64,000 nt of DNA from Pseudomonas sp. GM78 (GTDB lineage Bacteria; Pseudomonadota; Gammaproteobacteria; Pseudomonadales; Pseudomonadaceae). The position numbers were made by a program, and so were the translations under genes. Under the pieces are notes generated by a model that did no database searches, had not been told where the DNA came from, and saw nothing but the letters and a program-made list of their open reading frames with translations. Shown here one piece after another: positions 26,834 through 33,810 of the stretch (positions within the stretch are counted from its first letter, which is position 1; the number at the start of each line of letters is the position of its first letter). Location of the stretch: positions 1 to 64,000 of the forward strand of contig NZ_AKJF01000055.1 of assembly GCF_000282475.1 (NCBI RefSeq). The letters run 5' to 3'.

Positions 26834-27036
26834 GCTGCGTCACCCCCGAACGGCCGGGAGCTGTTATCGACTGCGACAATGTCGAATGAGTTGACGGCTT
26901 CGATGCGGCCTTTGGGGCTGGTGATTACCAGCAGCCCGGTCTTGCGCTGAATCGCTTCAACGGCGGCTCGGCTACTGCATGCGGATGGGTGCAGGTACAC
27001 CGGGCAGCGGGTGTTGCTGTGCTGTGTGGATTGCAT
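26830..27036 (-). CDS. First gene of leftward early operon, hypothetical
   Basis: This 68-residue protein is not recognised. It is the promoter-proximal gene of the leftward operon that ends in int. It starts about 40 bp after the proposed leftward promoter. Two cysteines lie in the first 20 residues. Confidence 0.55.
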   Translation of the reverse strand: MQSTQHSNTRCPVYLHPSACSSRAAVEAIQRKTGLLVITSPKGRIEAVNSFDIVAVDNSSRPFGGDAA

Positions 27037-27072
27037 GGCTCGTACTCTTGGTGAGAGGTAGATACGAGTGCA

Positions 27073-27101
27073 AAATTAGCAACGGCTAAATAAACTTGCA
27101 A
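27073..27101 (-). promoter_or_regulatory. Leftward early promoter PL
   Basis: Read leftward, TTGCAA (27101-27096) and TAATTT (27078-27073) are 17 bp apart. Operator sites overlap or flank both elements. Position just before the first early gene fits a CI-repressed PL. Confidence 0.6.
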
Positions 27102-27113
27102 TAGCAAATGCTA
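27076..27113. promoter_or_regulatory. CI/Cro operators at PL
   Basis: TTAGC-N4-GCTAA at 27076-27089 and TAGC-N4-GCTA at 27102-27113 share the half-site and spacing of the site at the rightward promoter. A further half-site TAGCAA is at about 27129. Confidence 0.7.
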
Positions 27114-27144
27114 AATTAGTTTTTCGAATAGCAAAAAAAACCCG

Positions 27145-27168
27145 CACTTGGCGGGTTCTTTGATGCGT
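27145..27168 (-). terminator. Terminator of the cI gene
   Basis: Read leftward, AACCCGCC-AAGT-GCGGGTT is followed by TTTTTTT. It lies just after the cI stop at 27175 and separates cI from the PL operon. Confidence 0.8.
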
Positions 27169-27174
27169 GAGGTC

Positions 27175-27921
27175 CTACAGCAACACGGAATACCAGAAGA
27201 CCTTACCGATCACGATGATCTCGTTTTTGATGAGGTCAGTCGCGCTGTACTCTTCGTCGGGATGCTCTTCACGATTGTAGCTGCGCATTCTCAAGCCCCC
27301 GCCAGGTAAGCGGTATAGCGTCTTAACTCTTAGCTGACCACCGTGATTCAGCGCGTACATTTTTCCATCTGTGATGGTTGTACAGCCCTGATCAACACCG
27401 ACGGTGCTGCCGTGTGGCAGTACAGGCTCCATACTGTTGCCGTTAACTGTTACGCATACGGCCTCATTCGCCTGAACGTTTTGCCGCCGAAGCGTCATCT
27501 TTCCGAATCGAAGTTTTTGCTTGTGGGACTGGTGAACCGCAGTCCGGCCGCTTCCCGCGGACAATTCAACTTCCTTAAGGAAAGGCACGTAAACCTCGTC
27601 ATCATCCAAGGGGGTATCGTCGTCCCAGACGTCGATTGGGCCGAGGTAATAGGCATTGCTGTCGACTGACTGATTCTCAGATGGTGGCAGCGTTCCGGTT
27701 GCGGAGGCGCGCATCGAGACAGATGGCGTGGTGAGGGTTCCCTCAGCAAGGCCGATTTTCGCTTCAAGATTCGCCGCCGCTTTTTCGCCCAACGATCTAT
27801 GCCCATTGAGAAGCTGGGAAAGGTACGAGGCATCCAGGTTGTAATGCTCGGCGAACTCTTTCTGGGTTCTTTCACCCATCAAGTCGCGCAAAACTTGAAT
27901 TCGCATTTTCTTTATATCCAT
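27175..27921 (-). CDS. CI-type repressor (LexA-like peptidase)
   Basis: This 248-residue repressor has an N-terminal helix-turn-helix domain (about 8-60; QKEFAEHYNLDASYLSQLLNG) and a C-terminal S24 peptidase domain with S163 (GNSMEP) and K200. The Ala122-Gly123 bond in the linker is a likely self-cleavage site, so RecA-stimulated induction is expected. The ATG at 27921 is chosen; MRIQVL five codons later is an alternative. It maintains lysogeny by binding the TTAGC-type operators on both sides. Confidence 0.88.
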   Translation of the reverse strand: MDIKKMRIQVLRDLMGERTQKEFAEHYNLDASYLSQLLNGHRSLGEKAAANLEAKIGLAEGTLTTPSVSMRASATGTLPPSENQSVDSNAYYLGPIDVWDDDTPLDDDEVYVPFLKEVELSAGSGRTAVHQSHKQKLRFGKMTLRRQNVQANEAVCVTVNGNSMEPVLPHGSTVGVDQGCTTITDGKMYALNHGGQLRVKTLYRLPGGGLRMRSYNREEHPDEEYSATDLIKNEIIVIGKVFWYSVLL

Positions 27922-27942
27922 TCGCCAATCATCGCCTTCCGA

Positions 27943-27998
27943 TAGCAAACAGTAAATTACGGTTTGCTATTGCTCAATGCATTAGCAATTGCTAATCT
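27943..27998. promoter_or_regulatory. PR / PRM region with CI/Cro operators
   Basis: A perfect 16-bp palindrome ATTAGCAATTGCTAAT (27981-27996) sits inside a rightward promoter TTGCTC (27970-27975), 17 bp, TAATCT (27993-27998). A second symmetric block with outer arms TAGCAAAC / GTTTGCTA (27943-27969) overlaps a leftward promoter for cI (TTGAGC, 17 bp, TACTGT). This is the lysis-lysogeny switch. Confidence 0.72.
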
Positions 27999-28020
27999 CG
28001 GCGCTCAGAAGGAGGTGTGT

Positions 28021-28248
28021 ATGACCTTGCACGAGTATTTGAAAAGTCTTGATAAGGCGTCGCTGGATGCATTCGCGGGCCGATGCGGTACGTCAGTAGG
28101 CCAGTTGAAACAGGTCGCTTACGGCAATCGCAGGGCCAGCGCCGCTTTGGCGGTAGGCATCGAGCGAGAGTCTGCGGGTTCAGTCACCTGCGAACAGCTT
28201 CGTGCAGATATCGACTGGGCTTATTTGCGCGGCTCCAAAGGAGCTTAA
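28021..28248 (+). CDS. Cro-like / YdaS-type repressor
   Basis: This 75-residue protein has a helix-turn-helix (DAFAGRCGTSVGQLKQVAYGNRRAS split over two helices) of the YdaS/Cro kind. GAAGGAGG precedes the ATG. As the first gene of the rightward operon, divergent from cI, it is the expected Cro. Confidence 0.75.
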   Translation: MTLHEYLKSLDKASLDAFAGRCGTSVGQLKQVAYGNRRASAALAVGIERESAGSVTCEQLRADIDWAYLRGSKGA

Positions 28249-28386
28249 AAGGTGCCGAGCTGGGGCCTCTCACCAAAGATCCCCCAGCTCAGCTACGACG
28301 ACACACAGCACATGTACATCGGTCGTGGTCTTAGGATAGGGTCTGCCCTGGTCTATGGCTACACCGTAAATAGGGGATTTACGGTT

Positions 28387-28875
28387 ATGAGTCGCACAGA
28401 TCTTTTGCCGGACGCTGGTCCGGTCCTTCCATTGCGTCAGGCGATCTATCGCGCTGGTCGTGATTACAAGGGCGGAATCACCGCCCTTGCCTTTGACATG
28501 GTGTTGGACAACGACACCCTTCAAAAGAAACTCAAGCTCGATGAAGAGCGCCGTTGGCTGAACCCTGATGAGCTTGAAGAGTTGATCAGACTTACTGGCG
28601 ATTCGCGCTTACTTGATGCGCTGATGCGCCCGGCCGGCGCTGTCTGGTATCGCCCGGTGCCAGTACCAGCAACGCGGGATGCCCTCAAGGCCGTCGGTAA
28701 GTTGCTTGGCGAAACCGGTGAGTTCGTGGCTGCCATGCACGATGGTGCTGCCGACAACGTATGGGAGTTTCACGAAGTTCTCGAACTTGAAAAGCAGGGC
28801 ATGGATGTGATCCGCGAAGTTCTCGGCATCATGGCAGGCGCTCGTCAGGCAATGGAGGATCGTGTCCATGGCTGA
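28387..28875 (+). CDS. CII-family phage regulator
   Basis: This protein (162 residues) resembles the phage_CII_2 family: PLRQAIYRAGRDYKGGITALAFDMVLDNDTLQ near the N-terminus forms the DNA-binding helices. It should regulate establishment functions. The ATG at 28387 follows AGGGGA; the frame is open from 28252 but without a good site. It overlaps the DksA/TraR-like gene by 8 bp. Confidence 0.7.
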   Translation: MSRTDLLPDAGPVLPLRQAIYRAGRDYKGGITALAFDMVLDNDTLQKKLKLDEERRWLNPDELEELIRLTGDSRLLDALMRPAGAVWYRPVPVPATRDALKAVGKLLGETGEFVAAMHDGAADNVWEFHEVLELEKQGMDVIREVLGIMAGARQAMEDRVHG

Positions 28876-29074
28876 CGAAATCGATCGCGCCAACGATCAG
28901 GCGCAGTACTTGCTCGACGTTGCTCTTCAGCGCCGTCGCCTTGCACCATCAAACCGCGTCAGTGCGCAGTTCTGTGTGGATTGCGACGAAGCCATCCCGT
29001 TACTTCGACAGCAGACGATTGCAGGTTGCCAAACCTGTGTCGACTGCCAGGGGTTACGGGAGGTTCGGCGATGA
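28868..29074 (+). CDS. TraR/DksA-type zinc-finger protein
   Basis: This 68-residue protein has the C4 finger CVDC ... CQTC and a short N-terminal helix beginning MADEIDRANDQAQ. Phage TraR-like proteins bind the RNA polymerase secondary channel and mimic DksA with ppGpp. Its stop overlaps the primase start (ATGA at 29071-29074). Confidence 0.8.
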   Translation: MADEIDRANDQAQYLLDVALQRRRLAPSNRVSAQFCVDCDEAIPLLRQQTIAGCQTCVDCQGLREVRR

Positions 29075-31767
29075 TTGAGCCGGCAAAAGGAATAGCCATC
29101 GCCACATGGGCAAAACGCTACATCGATACTTTCAACTTCGCCTTGGTATCCATTGAACCAGGTGAAAAAAACCCGAAGGGCATGGGGTGGAATAAACCGG
29201 GCGGTTACATCACTGATGCCGCCACCGCTGAAGCATTCTGGCAACGAAACCCTAATCACAACCTCGGCGTCGTACTCGGGCCGAGCCGTGTCTGTTCGCT
29301 GGACGTCGACGACGTTCAGTGGACGCGGCACGTGTTGTATGAGCTGCTGGGTGTCGATCTGGATGCCATGGCGTTGGTGTATCCGACTATTGTTGGTAAC
29401 CCTGCGCGCTTCCGGGTCGTGTTCAAAGTGCCGGAAGGCATTGAGCTGACCCGGCACTCTCTTTCCTGGCCGAATGAAAAAGACTCTGACGGTTCGATTC
29501 ACAAAGGCCTGATGGATAAAGCCAAGGCTGCGAAAGAGCAGGGCGATGTGGTCGGGGAGGCTGCGGCGCGCGCGGAGGCTGAAGAGTACAAGCGCTTCAC
29601 GGTGTTCGAGCTTCGCGCTGGCCTGGTACAGGACGTGTTTCCGCCTTCGATTCATCCGGGTACCGGCAAGCCTTACACCTGGAGAACCCCACCGAACGCC
29701 AACGACGGCCTGCCGACGCTGACTGTCGATTTGCTGAACATCTGGCAAGGCTGGGAGTTTTTCAAACGTGATGCCGAGGCAGCCTGCCCCTGGGCCATCA
29801 AGCCAGCCACGGCGCCGGCGAAAGTCATTAAGCGTTCAGCACCTGCGGTGGGTAAGCAGCCGTCGGTGATCGACGAGTTCAACCGCTGCCACGACATCGA
29901 GGAACTGCTGCGAACTCACGGCTATATCAAACGGGGTAGCAAGTGGCTTTACCCGCAGAGCAGCACCGGCCTACCAGGTGTGACAATCGCAGACGGCAAG
30001 GTCTATTCGCACCACGGTGCCGATCCGCTCGCGAATGGGCATCAGAACGACGCCTTCGAGGTGTTCTGTTTGCTCGAGCACGGCGGCGATCAGTCGAAAG
30101 CGGTGAAGGACGCTGCGCGTATGCTGGGTATGCAGCGTTCATCGCGGCCTGATCCGCAGGATCTTCCCCCGACCCCATCCGATGAGGTGAGCGAGCCGAG
30201 CTGTGCGAACGATGCCATCAGCGAGGCTGCTCCGGCTCCTGACGGGGGGGTGGGGGAGGCACTGACGCTAGACCATTTACTTCGTCGTTTTGCGCTGGTC
30301 GAGGGCACCACGCAAGTGTGGGACTGCGACCAGTCGCGGGTGATGAAGAAGGCCGCATTTGAAGCGCGCGTGGGCAAGCCGCTCGCCAAGGCGTGGCTGG
30401 ACGACATGGGCAAACGGTTGATTGCTGATGAACACGTCCGCGACATCGAGCAAGCGCGACGTATGGCGGGTAAGAAGGGCGGCGCGCTCGGTATGCCGCC
30501 GACTGATCGGTATGTGTACATCGATGGCACCAAGGATGTCTGGGATCGGGAAAAGAAGCGGCGTATTGCCGAAGGCGCCGTGAAGATGGCGCTGGGTGAC
30601 ACGTATCCGCTTTGGCTCAACAGCAGTGAGCGGCGCACCGTGGATGTCGAACACATCGTGTTTGATCCGACCATGAGCAAGGACCCTGCGGTGTACATCA
30701 ATACCTTTGATGGCCTGCCGCTCGAACCTGTCAGGGATGATGAAGCCTGCACCAATCTGCGTTGGCTGATTTCGTTTTTGTGCAACCACGATGAAGCGGC
30801 GGCCCAATGGCTGGTCCGCTGGTTGGCGTACCCGTTGCAACACCTGGGCGCCAAGATGGACACCGCGGTACTGATGCACTCGATCATGGAAGGCTCGGGC
30901 AAAAGCCTGCTGTTCGCCGATGCACTGGGCATGCTGTATGGCCAGTACGCGGCCACGGTCGGCCAGACGCAGTTGGAGAGCAACTTCAACGCCTGGCAAA
31001 GCCGCAAGTTGTGGTCGGTGTTTGAAGAGGTTGTGAGCCGTGACCAGCGGTACAACCAAGTGGGCAAGATCAAGCACCTGATCACCGGCAAAACGGTGCG
31101 AATGGAATCGAAGTTCATCAACGGTTGGGAGGAAGCCAACCACATGAACGCGGTGTTCCTGAGCAACGAAATTTTGCCGTGGCCCATCAGCGATAGTGAC
31201 CGACGGATGCTGGTGATGTGGCCTATGGAAACCTTGCCGGTCGAACGGCAAAAGGCGATCGGACGAGAGCTGGAGCAGGGTGGCGTCGCGGCGCTATACG
31301 GCTGGTTGTTGTCGGTCGATCTGGGCGACTTCAACCAGCGGACACGACCACCCTCGACGGATGCCCGCGAACGATTGGTGGCCTTGAGTCGGGCCGGATG
31401 GCAGACGTTTTTGCATCTGTGGAAGTACAGCGAGTTGGGCCAGGGGCTTTGGGGGCCGTGTCTGTCGACTGACCTCTATTCGCTGTTCCTCGAATGGTGC
31501 CAGCGCAATAAAGAGCATGTGATGAGTCAGACGAAGTTCTCGCTGTTCATCAGTTCCGAGGTCGATAAGACGCGGGCGATTCCCTGGACCGATGGCAGCA
31601 ACCGGCGTTTTGGCGCGTTCTTCTTTCCCGTCGATCAGGCCGCTTCCCCGCCCCCATCACTGAAGGCGGCCGAGCTGGGCAAGCAGGTCGAAAACTGGCG
31701 CGCCAAGGCGAAGCTTGCGGGCTGGCATGTGGACAGCTGGGACCACATCAAGGCGGCTGCCGCATGA
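29071..31767 (+). CDS. Primase-polymerase/helicase fusion
   Basis: This 898-residue replication protein has an N-terminal prim-pol-like domain (about 1-200, with FNFALVSIEPGEKNPKGMGW and LDVDDV). It ends in a DUF5906/SF3-type ATPase domain with Walker A GSGKS at residues 608-612 and a WSVFEEV segment. It primes and unwinds phage DNA. It is followed immediately by a repeat cluster that could be its origin. The start overlaps the preceding gene by 4 bp. Confidence 0.88.
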   Translation: MIEPAKGIAIATWAKRYIDTFNFALVSIEPGEKNPKGMGWNKPGGYITDAATAEAFWQRNPNHNLGVVLGPSRVCSLDVDDVQWTRHVLYELLGVDLDAMALVYPTIVGNPARFRVVFKVPEGIELTRHSLSWPNEKDSDGSIHKGLMDKAKAAKEQGDVVGEAAARAEAEEYKRFTVFELRAGLVQDVFPPSIHPGTGKPYTWRTPPNANDGLPTLTVDLLNIWQGWEFFKRDAEAACPWAIKPATAPAKVIKRSAPAVGKQPSVIDEFNRCHDIEELLRTHGYIKRGSKWLYPQSSTGLPGVTIADGKVYSHHGADPLANGHQNDAFEVFCLLEHGGDQSKAVKDAARMLGMQRSSRPDPQDLPPTPSDEVSEPSCANDAISEAAPAPDGGVGEALTLDHLLRRFALVEGTTQVWDCDQSRVMKKAAFEARVGKPLAKAWLDDMGKRLIADEHVRDIEQARRMAGKKGGALGMPPTDRYVYIDGTKDVWDREKKRRIAEGAVKMALGDTYPLWLNSSERRTVDVEHIVFDPTMSKDPAVYINTFDGLPLEPVRDDEACTNLRWLISFLCNHDEAAAQWLVRWLAYPLQHLGAKMDTAVLMHSIMEGSGKSLLFADALGMLYGQYAATVGQTQLESNFNAWQSRKLWSVFEEVVSRDQRYNQVGKIKHLITGKTVRMESKFINGWEEANHMNAVFLSNEILPWPISDSDRRMLVMWPMETLPVERQKAIGRELEQGGVAALYGWLLSVDLGDFNQRTRPPSTDARERLVALSRAGWQTFLHLWKYSELGQGLWGPCLSTDLYSLFLEWCQRNKEHVMSQTKFSLFISSEVDKTRAIPWTDGSNRRFGAFFFPVDQAASPPPSLKAAELGKQVENWRAKAKLAGWHVDSWDHIKAAAA

Positions 31768-32099
31768 CTGCATCTAAAAGTGTGTTGGGTGTGTCGGGTG
31801 TGTGTTGGGTTGATTTCAGATACCTCACACAGATTGAAGCCTTATGTTTCGACGGTTTGCGGGCTTTGTGTCGAGTGTGTTGGGTTTCGCTACGCGTGCG
31901 CGCATGTGTGACGTTAGATGTTCGGTTTTTGATGGCTGATTATTTTTTTCATGCGAAGACGGAAATACCCAACAAACCCAACACACTAAACACAACTCGA
32001 TTAAAGCTATTGATTTTAAAGGGTTTGATTTGTGTTGGGTTTGTGTCGGGTTCGGTGTTTTTTGTGTCGGGTTCGGTTTTCGGGGGAGTAGGGCGATGA
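31764..32099 (+). CDS. Questionable ORF over the iteron region
   Basis: A 111-codon frame has ATGA overlaps with both neighbours (31764-31767 and 32096-32099), which favours translation. Against it, the peptide is odd: repeated CWV and FVSGSVF motifs come straight from the DNA repeats, and codon use is unlike the phage genes. No family is recognised. It may be translated or be merely open through the origin. Confidence 0.3.
   Translation: MTASKSVLGVSGVCWVDFRYLTQIEALCFDGLRALCRVCWVSLRVRACVTLDVRFLMADYFFHAKTEIPNKPNTLNTTRLKLLILKGLICVGFVSGSVFFVSGSVFGGVGR
31781..32072. repeat. Iteron-like cluster, candidate replication origin
   Basis: TGTGTTGGGT occurs at 31781, 31801, 31876 and 32031. TGTGTCGGGT occurs at 31790, 32042 and 32063. 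An inverted ACCCAACACA is at 31976 with a partial copy at 31967. An AT-rich stretch (about 31936-32030) lies inside. Placement directly behind the prim-pol/helicase suits a phage origin; the function is inferred. Confidence 0.55.
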
Positions 32100-32578
32100 T
32101 CGAGGCAATGGAAGTACTGCTGAAGCACTGGGGTGAGCAACTTCGACTCAATGGCGAAAGCGGCGGCATGGGTAGCCCGATGGCAACGATCATGGAGTGG
32201 GGTGGCTGCGCACCACGCGGCACGCCTGGGTCCCGAGTCATCCTCGGCGCTGGAGCAGGGCCTGATGCAGTTGCACAAGAGATCGCCGCTGCTCTGTCGG
32301 AGGTCGGGCGTCAGGGTGAGCAGGGTGATCGGCTGATGCGATTGGCTGGCCTGCGTTACGGTGATGATTCGGCGCCGACTTGGCTGATGCAGTTGCATCT
32401 GCTGGGGATGGAATCGAGAGCGAAACAGACTTACTACGACCAGGTGCACCGTCTGCATGAGCGGTTGCTGGAAGTGCTGGCCGAGCGTGCTGACGCCCGT
32501 AAGTGGCTAACCGCTGGTCGGGGCGTTTTGCCTCAAAGTCTCCTCAAAGTTGCGTCAAAGTTGCGTCGAGTCGGATAA
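32096..32578 (+). CDS. Putative late antiterminator (Q-like)
   Basis: This 160-residue protein starts MIEAMEVLLKHWGEQ and contains GGMGSPMATIMEWGG, a pattern I associate with antitermination proteins of Pseudomonas phages. Its place at the end of the early right operon, upstream of a terminator and of the holin and head genes, fits a Q role. The assignment is moderate because no zinc finger or catalytic signature confirms it. Confidence 0.55.
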   Translation: MIEAMEVLLKHWGEQLRLNGESGGMGSPMATIMEWGGCAPRGTPGSRVILGAGAGPDAVAQEIAAALSEVGRQGEQGDRLMRLAGLRYGDDSAPTWLMQLHLLGMESRAKQTYYDQVHRLHERLLEVLAERADARKWLTAGRGVLPQSLLKVASKLRRVG

Positions 32579-32755
32579 CCGAAAATGTCCTCTTTTCGGT
32601 TCCGTACTCAAGGGGTAAAAAGTCACCACGATATGAAATTTGCGCCTTGGCGCTGACCTCGCACGTGCTGTGCACGCTTCACCCGGCCCTCCCTGAGCCG
32701 GTCACCTAACCCCGCTTCGGCGGGGTTTTTCATTCCATTGCCGAGGAGGCAACGC
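32579..32755. other. Late promoter region upstream of holin
   Basis: 177 bp without a gene between the antiterminator and the holin. It should hold the late promoter. It contains CACGTGCTGTGCACG (about 32658) and the terminator at 32708. Confidence 0.4.
32708..32730 (+). terminator. Terminator before the late genes
   Basis: AACCCCGC-TTCG-GCGGGGTT followed by TTTTT, with an ultrastable TTCG loop. It sits between the Q-like gene and the holin, where an antiterminated late leader terminator is expected. Confidence 0.8.
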
Positions 32756-33106
32756 ATGTCGACTGAACAGGAGGTGCAGCAGTCGCTGGCCGATCTTCCT
32801 ACCTGGCTACTGATTCTGGTGGCGCTTGCCGGTTTAACCGGGGAGATGTGGCGTGCTGATGCGGCAGGGATGGCGGTGCCGGTGTTGGTCAAGCGGGTGC
32901 TGCTGCGCTTCGGGGCCTCGGCAGTGTTTGGCCTGGCGACTGTGATGCTCGCCACGGCGCTGAGTTGCAGCCTGATGACCGCTGCTGCAATAGGTAGCGT
33001 TGTGGCTTGTCTCGGTGCCGATGTCGCCAGTGGCTTGTACGCTCGGTGGTTGGCAAAGCGGGCCGGGATCTGCGAGGCACCGCCGAGCGGTGGCGGGCAG
33101 GCATGA
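32756..33106 (+). CDS. Phage holin
   Basis: This 116-residue membrane protein has about three hydrophobic segments (roughly 18-35, 58-75 and 80-100) and a charged C-terminus, as in class I holins. It would permeabilise the inner membrane at the end of the cycle. GAGGAGG precedes the ATG. Its genes for endolysin and spanins are about 24 kb away. Confidence 0.75.
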   Translation: MSTEQEVQQSLADLPTWLLILVALAGLTGEMWRADAAGMAVPVLVKRVLLRFGASAVFGLATVMLATALSCSLMTAAAIGSVVACLGADVASGLYARWLAKRAGICEAPPSGGGQA

Positions 33107-33252
33107 AATCGCCGGGGACCCTGGGGTTATTCGGTGGGTACGGGGTCGGAAACCCGCGGGAAAGTGTTAGCGGACAGTTCACCAGCTTAGTGAACTGGGG
33201 TGAACAGGTGAACTCCCCGTATGCATTAGGTGAACAGGACATTTCTTCATGA
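33103..33252 (+). CDS. Possible 49-residue ORF before terminase
   Basis: This frame has ATGA overlaps with the holin stop (33103-33106) and the terminase start (33249-33252). It is glycine- and serine-rich and unrecognised. The second half spans the GTGAAC repeats, so it could also be a non-coding packaging or control region. Confidence 0.3.
   Translation: MKSPGTLGLFGGYGVGNPRESVSGQFTSLVNWGEQVNSPYALGEQDISS
33176..33235. repeat. GTGAAC repeat cluster before terminase
   Basis: AGTTCAC/GTGAACT form a palindrome (33176-33196), followed by direct GGTGAAC copies at 33199, 33207 and 33229. It ends 14 bp before the small terminase start. It may be a terminase or regulator binding site. Confidence 0.55.
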
Positions 33253-33806
33253 CCGTAATCAGCAAAACGGAGTTTGCGGCACGGCGTGGCTGGGCCAAAT
33301 CGTATGTTTCCAAGTTGGCTAATCAGGATCGGCTGGTGCTGACTGACGATGGCAAGGTGGAGTTGGAAGCCACCGAAGCGTTGCTGGCCGAGTCTGCCGA
33401 CCCAAGCAAAGCAGCCGTCGCCGAGCGACACGACCGGCTTCGCCTTCAGCGGGAAGCTCAAATAGCCGCCGAAGAACCTGCGGTGCCGCAAGTCGGGCAG
33501 GCGGCGGACTTTCAGAAATCCCGAGCTCTGCGGGAGCACTACCTGGCTCTGCAGGAGCAAGCCAATTTTCTTAAGCAACAAGGCACTCTCGTCGAGCGCA
33601 TCGCGGTGGAAACGGGTGCTTACAACGCGGGCCGCCTGTTGCGAGACCAGTTGCTGGGCATGCCACCACAACTCGCACCGGAGCTCGCCGTTATGACTGA
33701 TCCCTGGCAAATCGAAAAGCACCTGACGGCGGCTATCCGTCGCTCGCTTGAGGATGCAGAACGCTTGTCCTCGGCGGATCTTGAACACGCCCTGACCGCG
33801 AGTTAA
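33249..33806 (+). CDS. Terminase small subunit (Nu1-like)
   Basis: This 185-residue protein has an N-terminal winged helix-turn-helix (SKTEFAARRGWAKSYVSKLANQDRLV) like lambda Nu1. It continues with a helical region and a C-terminal end ready to contact the large subunit. It recognises phage DNA for packaging. It lies 4 bp before the large subunit gene. Confidence 0.82.
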   Translation: MTVISKTEFAARRGWAKSYVSKLANQDRLVLTDDGKVELEATEALLAESADPSKAAVAERHDRLRLQREAQIAAEEPAVPQVGQAADFQKSRALREHYLALQEQANFLKQQGTLVERIAVETGAYNAGRLLRDQLLGMPPQLAPELAVMTDPWQIEKHLTAAIRRSLEDAERLSSADLEHALTAS

Positions 33807-33810
33807 TCCA

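Noticed and set aside
30090-31334. 414-codon frame antisense to the prim-pol gene
   Set aside because: No start site support and it covers conserved ATPase motifs on the other strand.
31764-32099. Calling the iteron-region ORF a confident gene
   Set aside because: Its peptide is dictated by DNA repeats; kept only as low confidence because of the ATGA junctions.
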